Of a stretch of 64,000 nucleotides of DNA, positions 46,839-55,606 are shown piece after piece (positions within the stretch are counted from its first letter, which is position 1; every line of letters starts with the position of its first letter). Origin of the DNA: Flavobacteriales bacterium (GTDB taxonomy: Bacteria > Bacteroidota > Bacteroidia > Flavobacteriales_E > Vicingaceae); the NCBI GenBank assembly GCA_026196775.1, contig JAPHUD010000023.1, positions 62,001 to 126,000 of the forward strand. Direction: 5' to 3'. The notes below the pieces were generated by a model that was not told the origin of the DNA, did no database searches, and saw only the letters and a program-made list of their open reading frames with translations. A program made the translations under genes and the position numbers.

Positions 46839-47450
46839 TTATCTTGAAAAAATATTAACTGAATCAATTTTGTTATATGTAATCATTCTTTGCTCGTCCC
46901 ACTTTGTAGATTTAGTAATCACAATTGTGTCCTGAATAATAAAACTGCTATCTCTTTCTTGTAATATCCCATTTTCATAGTATTTGGCGTAATACTTTAT
47001 AAATTCTCCGTATTGCTCACGTATCCAATACCTTTTTCCATTTTCATAAAATCTAATTATTTTGGATTTATTTTGATAACTATAATTATAAGAAATTGTG
47101 TCACCAGTTTTAGTGTTTAGGCTCGTATATGAAATATCTCTTCCTCCTTTATATTCTTTTATTCCGTATTTATTCCAACCAGTCCTCTTAATGCTTGTAC
47201 CTGTAAATGGTTCTTTTTTGTAATGAGTAATTGTTGAATCATACCATCCTCCACTTCCTTTCCAACGTCCAAATAAAAAACTACCTTTTGGATTGTAGTG
47301 ATACCCATAATTGATTTCTTTTAGACTCTTTTCTCGAACGTAATTATTATTTTTTCGGTAAGAGTATGCACAGCTTTGCACTATTAAAAACAGTATAATA
47401 AGAACCAAATAATACCTTAATAGTTTAATATTTCGATGGGTTATATTCAT
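46839..47450 (-). CDS. Hypothetical lipoprotein with MORN-like repeats, 203 aa
   Basis: Long basic N-terminus and hydrophobic helix ending in the lipobox LIVQSC (about residue 27). The mature part is rich in Tyr, Gly and Lys and has MORN-like short repeats (IIRFYENGKRYWIREQYGE; YYAKYYENGILQERDS). Exact family not recognised. Probably an outer-membrane or periplasmic lipoprotein. The following 47451-47680 stretch shows no gene or repeat that I can support. Confidence 0.6.
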   Translation of the reverse strand: MNITHRNIKLLRYYLVLIILFLIVQSCAYSYRKNNNYVREKSLKEINYGYHYNPKGSFLFGRWKGSGGWYDSTITHYKKEPFTGTSIKRTGWNKYGIKEYKGGRDISYTSLNTKTGDTISYNYSYQNKSKIIRFYENGKRYWIREQYGEFIKYYAKYYENGILQERDSSFIIQDTIVITKSTKWDEQRMITYNKIDSVNIFSR

Positions 47451-47680
47451 TGGCTATAACTTATGTATATGGGGTAGATAGGTTTAATTTTCATCAAACT
47501 TTCCTCAAAAATAAAAAAAATAGCTTAAAAACATTGAAGCTTAGTAACGATTTTTGATGTCTTTCAGGAGGGCCTATCTTGTATGTTAGTTCAACATAAC
47601 AATTTGAGTTATCTTAAATTTTATAGTTTTCCATTAGCTGGTTGTTTCCTGCATGACAAAAAGAAAAATGGGTTTGGGGT

Positions 47681-47713
47681 AAAAAAAAATCCCCGTTTTT
47701 AAACGGGGGATTT
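47681..47713 (-). terminator. Rho-independent terminator after the DUF4177-like gene
   Basis: ATCCCCGTTT (47689-47698) pairs with AAACGGGGGAT (47701-47711), one bulge; on the minus strand nine T follow (complement of 47681-47689). Confidence 0.85.
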
Positions 47714-47720
47714 AGGTTTT

Positions 47721-48200
47721 TTATTTTTTAAAAATGTATCGGGTAATAAAGATGCCATTACCATCTTCTTTTCCTGCATCAGCTTCTACACCACTAACAA
47801 CAGTTACTAACTCCCAGCCATTAGCAGCCATTTCATTTAATTTTGAAGTAATCATCGCATCGTTTGAAGCAACATTTTGGAAGTTTAATCCAACACCACT
47901 ATAAAAGTTAAGCATTTTTGTTTCTGCTAATTCATCAACTTTAGCATCACTTCTTTTTATTTTACCTTGTTCACTGTCTTTACCATCAGTTCTTCCGGTA
48001 GTAAAATGATGATGATTTACCTCTGTAAGGTTTTCAATAATTCTAGAACGACCAATACCCATTGGAACAATAGATTCGATACTGGTAATAATTTTAAATT
48101 GTGTTCCTGTTGCTTCTTCTTGAGCTTTTGGAGTGAAACTAAATAAACCTGCGGTAACAAATGCACCAACTAAACTAGCAATGATTAAATTTTTTTTCAT
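47721..48200 (-). CDS. Secreted protein with DUF4177-like C-terminus, 159 aa
   Basis: A signal peptide (KKNLIIASLVGAFVTAGLFS, cleaved near KAQEE) is followed by about 75 residues without recognised motif and a C-terminal segment LNEMAANGWELVTVVSG ending in ITRYIFKK, the signature of DUF4177 small domains. Function unknown. Single-gene unit with its own terminator; a palindromic element lies upstream. Confidence 0.65.
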   Translation of the reverse strand: MKKNLIIASLVGAFVTAGLFSFTPKAQEEATGTQFKIITSIESIVPMGIGRSRIIENLTEVNHHHFTTGRTDGKDSEQGKIKRSDAKVDELAETKMLNFYSGVGLNFQNVASNDAMITSKLNEMAANGWELVTVVSGVEADAGKEDGNGIFITRYIFKK

Positions 48201-48280
48201 GATTTTTATTTTTAAGTTAATAAATTGAAGTTGTTTAAAATCCCCTCTATAAATTAAAAAAAATGTTTCTTTTTTTACAC

Positions 48281-48341
48281 TACTTCGTTATTTTCTTTAA
48301 CCATAACCTACGGCTATGCTTCTCAAAAATGCCTTGTATTG
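48281..48341. repeat. Palindromic dispersed element, short copy
   Basis: TACTTCGTTA (48281-48290), central near-palindrome CATAACCTACGGCTATG (48302-48318) and CTCAAAAATGCCTTGTATTG share order and sequence with the larger element at 53446-53543 (TACTTCGTTA ... palindrome ... TCAAAAAT ... GCCTCGTCTTTGG). Confidence 0.5.
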
Positions 48342-48400
48342 CAAAAAAATAATTCATTTTCATTGTTATATTTTGACTTTAAACAACTTCATAAATTTGA

Positions 48401-49207
48401 TTAAAGTTTTTTTTGAGTAGCAATTTTTATTCCACTCCACAAATTAAAGAAATATTTTGGAGCGTACTGTAAACGAGAGCCATACCACGAAAACATTTCG
48501 CCATCCACTAACATGATTTTACTGGTAGGACATAAGTTTTTTAACTCAGCAATATGTTTTTCTTTAAAAGGATAAGGTTCTGATGAAAGTAAAATAAATT
48601 CAGGTTGTAGTTGTTGTATTTCTATTTCAGTAATTTCAGGGTAGCGCGTTTTGTTGCTTAACACATTATTAAAACCACAATAATCCATTAAATGATGAAT
48701 AATAGTGTCATTTCCTACACTCATATAGGGTTTTTTCCAAATTAAGTACAAAGCAGTATGGCGTTTAGTAAAATTGGATTGGTATTTTTCAAATTCTTGT
48801 TCGATAGTGTTAATTAGCCTGTTGGCATTTTCATTTTTCTTAGTGATTTTACCAATGGTTTTAATCATGTTCAGGCTGTCTTGAAGTGTAGAAATGTCGC
48901 TTGTCCAAACAGGAAAAAGTTGTTGAAGAGCTTTAATTTCTGCTTCGGTATTTTCTTCTTTGTTGGCAATAATTAAATCTGGGTTAAGGGCTTTTATTTT
49001 CTCAATGTTCAGGTTTTTGGTTCCACCAATTCTTGTTTTGTTTCTAAACCATTTTTCGGGGTGAACACAAAATTTAGTAATGCCAATTACTTCTTTTTCT
49101 AACCCTAAATCATAAAGCAATTCTGTTTGTGAAGGTACCACACTAATAATTCTTTTGGGAGTGTTGGGGATTTTAATGGTATGGTTAATTTGATCGGTAA
49201 AAAGCAT
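48401..49207 (-). CDS. Helical-backbone metal-receptor (BtuF-like) protein without signal peptide
   Basis: 268 residues with the BtuF/FecB-like binding fold: RIISVVPSQTELLYDLGLE, then IKALNPDLIIANKEEN, and a late PEFILLSSEPYPFKEKHI. Unlike ordinary periplasmic binding proteins it starts directly (MLFTDQINHTIKIPNTPK) with no signal peptide or lipobox, so it is probably cytoplasmic. The adjoining genes encode no ABC components. It starts 2 bp after the tilS stop and must be cotranscribed with it. Ligand unknown; corrinoid is the usual guess. Confidence 0.78.
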   Translation of the reverse strand: MLFTDQINHTIKIPNTPKRIISVVPSQTELLYDLGLEKEVIGITKFCVHPEKWFRNKTRIGGTKNLNIEKIKALNPDLIIANKEENTEAEIKALQQLFPVWTSDISTLQDSLNMIKTIGKITKKNENANRLINTIEQEFEKYQSNFTKRHTALYLIWKKPYMSVGNDTIIHHLMDYCGFNNVLSNKTRYPEITEIEIQQLQPEFILLSSEPYPFKEKHIAELKNLCPTSKIMLVDGEMFSWYGSRLQYAPKYFFNLWSGIKIATQKKL

Positions 49208-49209
49208 GA

Positions 49210-50532
49210 TTAATAGGTTTCTAAAAGCAAAATTGTTTTGGTGGTTGAATTAACTTTAAAGTTATTGTCTGTTCTGGAATTTACTACCCAAATAATGTTG
49301 TCATTTTTGTCGGTTAATAGCCAAGTTGTTTCTTTTTCAGGTATAGAAAATTTCTTATCAATAAAATAATCGCTCAATTTCTTTTTGCTTTTCATGCCAA
49401 ATGGAGTAAAGCGGTCTCCTTCTTTCCATTTTCTAAAACACAAAGGAAAATCAATTTTATCGGCATCTAAATAAGCAATGTTTTTGGCTGTTTTAAAGGT
49501 GGGAGCTTTATTTTCAATTAACTCAAACGTAATATTTATAGGACTTTTGGAAAAATCATTGATGGTATGAATAATAATTGGTTCGGATTGATTTTCTGTT
49601 TTTGGAGAAAGCAATAAAAATGCTCTGTCTTTAATAAGTTGATGAGTGGTGGAGAAAAATTGCTTGCCGGAATTTCCATTTAACGATAGGGCAATTTGTT
49701 CGCAATCATCAAAATTAAAATGATAAGGCGATAGAAAATAATACAAGTAAGTAGTTAATGGATGTAGTTGTTGCAAGTGTTCAATATTAATTTTAATCAG
49801 CTCTTTTTCAGTGGTAAAACAACGCTTTTTTTCTGCTTCAATTTTTTGCATTAAAATATTTTCTGTAGCCGAAAAATGTCTTGCAGTTTCATTAAGCGTT
49901 TCAATAATATTGGGATTAATTTCTGCAAGTTTGGGCAATACTTCATGTCTTATTTTATTGCGGACATATTTTACAGAAGCATTGCTTTGGTCTTCTCTGT
50001 AGCTTATTTGGTGTTTGGAAATGTATTGCTGAATTTCATCAGAAGTAAAGCAAAGTAAAGGACGAATTACATTATTGTTTTTAGCTTTTATGCCATGAAG
50101 TCCGCTTAATCCGGTGCCTTTGGTTAAGTTAATTAACATGGTTTCAGCTACATCATTTTGATGGTGTGCGGTTGCAATAGAATGGTAATGATGGGTTGTT
50201 TTTATTTCTTCAAACCAATTGTAACGCAATTCTCGGGCAGCCATTTGGGTAGAAATTTTATGTTTTTCGGCATATTCGGCTGTGTCAAACCTAATAGAAT
50301 GGAAAGGAATATTGAGTTGTTGGCAAGTTTGCTGAACAAAATTTTCGTCTTCGTTAGCAGCTTTACCTCTCAATTGAAAATTGCAATGAGCCACACCAAT
50401 ATTAAATTTAGCAGCTACAAATAAATGTAACATTGCCATAGAATCTTTTCCGCCACTAACTGCCAATAAAATTTTGTCTGTTGGTTGAAACAGTTGATGA
50501 CTCTTGATATGATTATGAAATGCGCTTAACAT
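49210..50532 (-). CDS. tilS: tRNA(Ile)-lysidine synthase
   Basis: 440 residues. N-terminal PP-loop ATPase with LAVSGGKDSMAML (P-loop at about 26-31) and AHHQNDVAETMLINL; the C-terminal TilS domains are present (FCFRKWKEGDRFTPFGMKSKKKLSDYFIDKK type). It attaches lysine to C34 of the tRNA-Ile reading AUA, so it is essential where AUA is used. A 31-bp sequence 9 nt upstream of the ATG is shared with the upstream radical SAM gene. Confidence 0.94.
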   Translation of the reverse strand: MLSAFHNHIKSHQLFQPTDKILLAVSGGKDSMAMLHLFVAAKFNIGVAHCNFQLRGKAANEDENFVQQTCQQLNIPFHSIRFDTAEYAEKHKISTQMAARELRYNWFEEIKTTHHYHSIATAHHQNDVAETMLINLTKGTGLSGLHGIKAKNNNVIRPLLCFTSDEIQQYISKHQISYREDQSNASVKYVRNKIRHEVLPKLAEINPNIIETLNETARHFSATENILMQKIEAEKKRCFTTEKELIKINIEHLQQLHPLTTYLYYFLSPYHFNFDDCEQIALSLNGNSGKQFFSTTHQLIKDRAFLLLSPKTENQSEPIIIHTINDFSKSPINITFELIENKAPTFKTAKNIAYLDADKIDFPLCFRKWKEGDRFTPFGMKSKKKLSDYFIDKKFSIPEKETTWLLTDKNDNIIWVVNSRTDNNFKVNSTTKTILLLETY

Positions 50533-50541
50533 ACAGTAATG

Positions 50542-50572
50542 TAAAATTAGATTTTTCCGATTAAGAAAAAAA
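50542..50572. repeat. 31-bp duplicated upstream element, copy 1
   Basis: Matches 52455-52485 at 30 of 31 positions (T/C difference at 50561). It lies directly upstream of the tilS start codon (minus strand). Confidence 0.75.
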
Positions 50573-50584
50573 TAATCTATTATT

Positions 50585-52450
50585 TTAATATTTTAAAAAA
50601 GAGGCAATTAAATTATTGGGATGAGTGGTTGGCATAATTTCAAAATCAAACCATTCTTGTAAAGGAACGTCAAAGCCAAGTCCGTTTAAATAATTTTGTA
50701 AAGCAAGATTTAAACCATCACTATATTGTTTATGATTGGCTCCAAGAGGGTCTTCGTGATACAAATCATTTTGTGCAAAACCTTTAAATTTAGGACCAAC
50801 TATTTTAATTTGATAATTCTCAGGGTTTTTGCCAATAGGACTGTGAGCAGTGGTGGTAAACAAGTGCCAAAATGCTGATTGAATACAGTTGTTTTCAAAT
50901 AATTGTCTCACCACTTCAAGTGAATCTATGGTTTCTTGATCTGTTTCTGTAGGAAATCCATACATTAAATAGGCATGCACCATAATGTTGTTTTCTGCAA
51001 ATGAATTGGTAACTCTTGCCACTTGAGCAATATCAACACCTTTTTTCATTTTCTCTAATAATCTGTCAGAGGCTACTTCTAAACCACCTGTTACAGCTAT
51101 GCATCCAGATTTTGCTAACAGCGCACATAATTCAGGAGTAAATGTTTTTTCAAAACGAATATTAGTCCACCAAGTAATATATACTTTTCTTTTTAGTAAT
51201 TCTTCGGCTAAAGCTCTAAGCATTTTGGGTGGAGCAGCCTCATCCACAAAATGAAAACCATAAGTACCCGTTTCTGCAATTATCTTTTCAATTTTATCAA
51301 CCAAATCTTCAGCGGTAGTATTTTGGTAGTTCGCAATGTAATCTAAATTAACATCGCAAAAAGTACATTGTTTCCAATAACAACCATGAGCAACGGTTAA
51401 TTTATTCCACTTTCCATCTGTCCACAATCGGTGCATGGGATTCATCACATCTAAAAATGACAAATAACTATGAAGTGGTAAATCGGTATAACTTGGTGCG
51501 GGTAAATTGCTGTGATGAAAAATAGTATTAGGCGTCTTATTTTGATAGACTACTTTTTCATTTTCAAGGATGTAGGTTCTTTCTAATTCTTCTTTAGCTA
51601 TTATTTTATCAAGGTATTCGCAAAGTTTTAATAGCGGTCCTTCACCATCATTTAAGGTAATGAAATCTACATAATTAAAAATTCTGGTATCGGTTAAGGA
51701 TAGTAATTCGGTATTGCAATAACCACCACCAAAGGCAATTTTTGTTTTTTTAGCATGTTTTTTTATAAATTGAGCACAACGCAGTGCAGCAAATAAGTTT
51801 CCTGGAAAAGGAATGGTAAAACAAACTAAATCCGGTTGGTATTCTTCTAATTTACCAGCCATAAGTAATAGCAATTGATCTTCTATAATGGTGGTTTCAA
51901 AAGAAAGGTATTCATCAATTTCGTCAAAACTACTTGCCGCTGTAGCTATTTGTTCGGCATAGCGTGTGAAAGAAAAAAACTCATCTACATTTGCTTTAAT
52001 AAAATCGCCTAATTCTTCAATGAAAAGTGTGGCCAAATGCTTGGCTTTATCTATGATGCCTAAATTTCCGAAACCATATTCAAATTCTTCTTCGTTTAAA
52101 TTGGTGCTTCGGTGAGCTTTAGGTAAAAAATTACTTTGTAACATTTGGTAAGCAGCAGTAACCTCATGTTGTTGTAAAAAATGGATAACTCGATCTACTT
52201 TTTGTATGTAATCTTCTCGTTGGTTATACACTAATGGAAATGCTATTTCTTCATTGCTTTTTTCAACTTCTTTAAAGAGATGAGCAATAAAGTCTTTTGT
52301 AAAAATTTTGGTAAACAGTTCTATGCTTAAGTCACACTGATTAGTATGTACTCCTTTGCTATCTAAAAAACCTTTTAAGTAAGTGGTAGCCGGATAACTG
52401 GTATTGAGTTGCGTAAATGGTGGTGTAACTAATAAAACTTTTGTTTTCAT
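50585..52450 (-). CDS. B12-binding-domain radical SAM protein with CX4CX2C cluster motif
   Basis: 621 residues. The N-terminal part includes a cobalamin-binding-like Rossmann segment (PDLVCFTIPFPGNLFAALRC; IAFGGGYCNTELL). The radical SAM core follows with HGCYWKQCTFCDVNLDYI: the three [4Fe-4S] cysteines (codons 51380-51382, 51365-51367, 51356-51358) are spaced CX4CX2C instead of the usual CX3CX2C. Later: GFHFVDEAAPP and GCIAVTGGLEVASDRLLEKM, normal for the class. Substrate unknown. It shares a 31-bp upstream element with tilS. Confidence 0.87.
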   Translation of the reverse strand: MKTKVLLVTPPFTQLNTSYPATTYLKGFLDSKGVHTNQCDLSIELFTKIFTKDFIAHLFKEVEKSNEEIAFPLVYNQREDYIQKVDRVIHFLQQHEVTAAYQMLQSNFLPKAHRSTNLNEEEFEYGFGNLGIIDKAKHLATLFIEELGDFIKANVDEFFSFTRYAEQIATAASSFDEIDEYLSFETTIIEDQLLLLMAGKLEEYQPDLVCFTIPFPGNLFAALRCAQFIKKHAKKTKIAFGGGYCNTELLSLTDTRIFNYVDFITLNDGEGPLLKLCEYLDKIIAKEELERTYILENEKVVYQNKTPNTIFHHSNLPAPSYTDLPLHSYLSFLDVMNPMHRLWTDGKWNKLTVAHGCYWKQCTFCDVNLDYIANYQNTTAEDLVDKIEKIIAETGTYGFHFVDEAAPPKMLRALAEELLKRKVYITWWTNIRFEKTFTPELCALLAKSGCIAVTGGLEVASDRLLEKMKKGVDIAQVARVTNSFAENNIMVHAYLMYGFPTETDQETIDSLEVVRQLFENNCIQSAFWHLFTTTAHSPIGKNPENYQIKIVGPKFKGFAQNDLYHEDPLGANHKQYSDGLNLALQNYLNGLGFDVPLQEWFDFEIMPTTHPNNLIASFLKY

Positions 52451-52454
52451 GCGA

Positions 52455-52485
52455 TAAAATTAGATTTTTCCGACTAAGAAAAAAA
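52455..52485. repeat. 31-bp duplicated upstream element, copy 2
   Basis: Lies 4 nt upstream of the radical SAM start codon (minus strand) and matches 50542-50572 at 30 of 31 positions. The divergent MBL gene starts 85 bp away, with a plus-strand TATCTTTG (-7-like) at 52487-52494. Confidence 0.75.
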
Positions 52486-52569
52486 CTATCTTTGATTTTC
52501 TATTCAGCCAAAATTTATTTTCAAAATCAATTGACTAATTTTATCCTTTAAAACACATAAAAAAATATC

Positions 52570-53409
52570 ATGAAAATATATCCATTAAACACAGGGAATT
52601 TTAAGTTAGATGGCGGTGCTATGTTTGGAGTGGTGCCAAAATCGTTGTGGCAAAGAACGAATCCAGCAGACGAAAATAATATGTGTAGCTGGAGCATGCG
52701 TTGTATGTTGATAGAAGATGGCGATAGACTAATGATTATTGATAACGGTATGGGCAATAAGCAAGATGAAAAGTTTTTCGGACATTATTACTTGCATGGA
52801 AATGATTCGTTGGAAGGAAATCTCAAAAAATTAGGTTTTCATCCTGATGATGTTACAGATGTTTTTCTTACACATTTGCATTTCGATCATTGCGGTGGTG
52901 GAGTAAAATGGAATGCTGATAGAACCAAATACGAGGCTACTTTTAAAAATGCTACTTATTGGAGCAATAGTCGTCATTGGGAGTGGGCTACCGTTCCTAA
53001 TCAGCGTGAAAAAGCTTCTTTTTTGAAAGAAAATATTATTCCTATGATGGAATTTGGTCAACTGAAGTTTATTGATAAAGAAGGTTTTGATTATTTTGAC
53101 ATTTTATTAGCAGACGGACATACTGATGCTCAAATGATTCCGCATATTAATTATCAAGGAAAAAAAGTAGTTTTTATGGCGGATTTATTACCTTCTGTAG
53201 GACATATTCCTTTGCCTTATGTAATGGGTTACGATACTCGTCCGTTATTGACCTTAGATGAAAAAGCTAAGTTTTTAAAAGAAGCTGCTGACAAAGAATA
53301 CATCTTATTTTTAGAGCACGATTCAGTAAATGAATGTTGCACCGTTCAGCATACCGAAAAAGGTGTGCGTTTAAAAGAAACTTTCAGATTTGATGAGCTT
53401 TTTAGCTAG
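52570..53409 (+). CDS. MBL-fold metallo-hydrolase
   Basis: 279 residues of the metallo-beta-lactamase fold. The zinc motif THLHFDHCGG (about 98-107) gives HxHxDH; DGHTDAQ supplies the next His, and the late LFLEHDSVNE the last. The arrangement is like the AHL-lactonase/quorum-quenching branch, but substrate specificity cannot be assigned. Possible -7 box TATCTTTG at 52487-52494. Confidence 0.87.
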   Translation: MKIYPLNTGNFKLDGGAMFGVVPKSLWQRTNPADENNMCSWSMRCMLIEDGDRLMIIDNGMGNKQDEKFFGHYYLHGNDSLEGNLKKLGFHPDDVTDVFLTHLHFDHCGGGVKWNADRTKYEATFKNATYWSNSRHWEWATVPNQREKASFLKENIIPMMEFGQLKFIDKEGFDYFDILLADGHTDAQMIPHINYQGKKVVFMADLLPSVGHIPLPYVMGYDTRPLLTLDEKAKFLKEAADKEYILFLEHDSVNECCTVQHTEKGVRLKETFRFDELFS

Positions 53410-53445
53410 AAATATAGCAACAATTTTTGTTGGTCTTTGTAAGGG

Positions 53446-53543
53446 AACTCCCAAATACTTCGTTACTCTCATTTTTGATTCAGTCATTTACTATAGTAAA
53501 CTCCTTAGAATCAAAAATATCGAAAGCCTCGTCTTTGGAAGTT
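53446..53543. repeat. Long imperfect palindrome (about 98 bp) before the DUF4476 gene
   Basis: Nested inverted repeats share one centre: AACTCCCAAA / TTTGGAAGTT (outer, 53446-53455 and 53534-53543), TTTTTGATTC / GAATCAAAAA (53472-53481 and 53508-53517, perfect), and TTTACTATAGTAAA (53487-53500, perfect). Related to the element at 48281-48341. Confidence 0.65.
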
Positions 53544-53545
53544 TC

Positions 53546-54346
53546 TTGTCAAAGACATTAAAAAAAGCAATTTTTTTGCAGGTTATAATTAGTATGTTGT
53601 GCTGTCAATTGTTTTCGCAAGAAGCAACAGCTTTTATAGAAGCAGAAGAGCAAGTGTTGTTTCAATTGTCAGTAAATGAAAAAAAACAAACTGAAGACTA
53701 TGTTTCAAAAGTTCAGATAGTTGGATTGGTTAAGCAACAGAACTACAAGCTTACCTTTAATTTTAAAGATGACACCCTTCAACATACGACTACCATTTAT
53801 GTTTTGGAAGGTGGTGTTTCTCAGCATTATCTATTAAAAAATAATAAATTGGAGTTGTTAAAAGTGTTGTTTCCTCCACATCAACAGCAAGTGGATAGTT
53901 CGGTTTTTACCATTCAACTAAAAGAAAAAATAGTAGCAACAATTCCTGAAATAAAAGATACTTTATCAATTGAAGAAGATACTTTAGCACAAAAAGTTCC
54001 TTTTGATGACTATTATCGAATGCCTGATTATGAAGGAGAAATTGGTTGTCCGTGGCCGCTTAAAGATGAAGAGTTAAATGAGGTGAAATTAAAAATTAAC
54101 AACCTAAGCATTGACGATAGAAAAATAGATGTTTATAATGACTTTAGACAATCTAAACTAGATTTTTGTATAACTGTAGAACAGCTTAGGAGCATAGTGA
54201 TTTTGTTTGAGTACGATGAGTTTAAAATGGAAATTGTAAAAAATTCATCCCCATTTATTTATGATAAAGATAATATATTACTTTTGGAAAAAGATTTTAG
54301 TTATCAAAATTCCTTTGAGGAACTAAAAAAACAACTTGGCATTTAA
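53546..54346 (+). CDS. Secreted DUF4476-type protein
   Basis: About 267 residues from a TTG start at 53546. An upstream ATG (53390) is in frame, but the intervening sequence is the palindromic repeat and overlaps the MBL gene, so it is not credible coding DNA. From the TTG a good signal peptide follows (SKTLKKAIFLQVIISMLCCQ, cleavage after LFSQ). The mature domain ends with a helical DUF4476-type block (LKINNLSIDDRKIDVYNDF, QLRSIVILFEYDEFKMEIV). The next gene ends in the same type of domain. Function unknown. Confidence 0.65.
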   Translation: MSKTLKKAIFLQVIISMLCCQLFSQEATAFIEAEEQVLFQLSVNEKKQTEDYVSKVQIVGLVKQQNYKLTFNFKDDTLQHTTTIYVLEGGVSQHYLLKNNKLELLKVLFPPHQQQVDSSVFTIQLKEKIVATIPEIKDTLSIEEDTLAQKVPFDDYYRMPDYEGEIGCPWPLKDEELNEVKLKINNLSIDDRKIDVYNDFRQSKLDFCITVEQLRSIVILFEYDEFKMEIVKNSSPFIYDKDNILLLEKDFSYQNSFEELKKQLGI

Positions 54347-54390
54347 CTTGTTAAGAGCGAACACAGTATTAATTTAAAAAAAGAAAAAAG

Positions 54391-55407
54391 ATGAAAAAAT
54401 TTTTATTATTTATAGCTATTATATTAGGCACATATCTAGCTCAAGCACAAAATTGCAATGCCGTATTTTTTAATCAAGATGGTTCAAGATTTCAAGTAGT
54501 GTTGAATGGAGTATTACAAAACATAAATTTTGAAACTAATGTGAAGGTAACCGATTTAAAATTCGAAGGAAGTTATAAAGTAACCGTTATTTTTGAGAAC
54601 AATCAGTTTGCTTCTGTTACCAAATCTATTTATATGATGGATAACAATACAGAGTATTCATTTGAGATTAAGAAAAATAAAAAAGGAGAATATGTAATGC
54701 GTCCGAGCGGAATGGTTGCCATAACTCAAGCTCCTGTTGCTCCACAACAATCTGTAGTTTCGTATTCAACAACACCACCTACTGCTCCGGCAGCAACAAC
54801 CACTACTACTGTTCAGCCACAGGCAACAACTGATGTTGTAGTAACAGAAACCGTAACGACCACAACAACTGTTGATCCTGCTAATCAAGAAAATGTATCA
54901 GTAGGAATGAATGTTGGTGGGGTAGGAATGAATGTAAATGTAAGTGTAAATGATGGTGGAATGAATACAGGAACAAATGTACAAACAACATCGTCTCAAA
55001 CCGTTACTACCACTACGGTAACATCAAGCTCAACCAGTTCAGGAAATTATAATGATGGAATGACAACCAATCCTGTTCATGAGCCAGTTCCTGTTGAAGC
55101 CACTCCAACAGGTTGTCACCAAGCTATTCCTTCATCAGATTTTAGTGCAGGAAAAGCTTCAGTAGAAAAACAATCTTTTGCAGATACTAAATTGAAAGTT
55201 GCCAAAACATTTACCAAAAACAACTGTCTTTCTGTAAAACAGATAAAAGAAATAATGGGTTTATTTAGTTTTGAAGAAACAAAATTTGAATACGCTAAAT
55301 TTGCTTACGACTTTTGTGCTGATAAAAAGAACTACTACCAATTAAGTGATGATTTTACTTTTGCTACCACTGTAGATGAATTCAACGAATTTTTAGAAAG
55401 TAAGTAA
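54391..55407 (+). CDS. Secreted DUF4476-domain protein with Thr/Val-rich linker
   Basis: 338 residues. Signal peptide ending AQAQ, a small N-terminal beta domain (about 20-110: FFNQDGSRFQVVLNGVLQN), a long Pro/Thr/Val/Asn-rich, low-complexity linker (about 115-240), and the C-terminal DUF4476 block with FADTKLKVAKTFTKNNCLSV and IMGLFSFEETKFEYAKFAYD. Envelope protein of unknown function; 44 bp after the other DUF4476 gene and followed by a terminator, so the pair is probably one unit. Confidence 0.8.
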   Translation: MKKFLLFIAIILGTYLAQAQNCNAVFFNQDGSRFQVVLNGVLQNINFETNVKVTDLKFEGSYKVTVIFENNQFASVTKSIYMMDNNTEYSFEIKKNKKGEYVMRPSGMVAITQAPVAPQQSVVSYSTTPPTAPAATTTTTVQPQATTDVVVTETVTTTTTVDPANQENVSVGMNVGGVGMNVNVSVNDGGMNTGTNVQTTSSQTVTTTTVTSSSTSSGNYNDGMTTNPVHEPVPVEATPTGCHQAIPSSDFSAGKASVEKQSFADTKLKVAKTFTKNNCLSVKQIKEIMGLFSFEETKFEYAKFAYDFCADKKNYYQLSDDFTFATTVDEFNEFLESK

Positions 55408-55438
55408 TTAGCGTTTATAACGAATTAATCAATTTATT

Positions 55439-55474
55439 AAACCTCCAAGACTTCAAAAACCTTGGAGGTTTTTG
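55439..55474 (+). terminator. Rho-independent terminator after the DUF4476 pair
   Basis: AACCTCCAAG and CTTGGAGGTT form a perfect 10-bp stem followed by TTTTTGTTT on the plus strand. Confidence 0.85.
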
Positions 55475-55606
55475 TTTAAAAAGGGTATAGTTATGCAAGT
55501 GTTGCTTGAGAAATAAAAAACTTAAATAACAAATTAAAAAAGCTAATCCTAATCATAAATTCAATTAATTTCGCACTTTAACTTTGAAGATACTTTTTAG
55601 CGTAAG

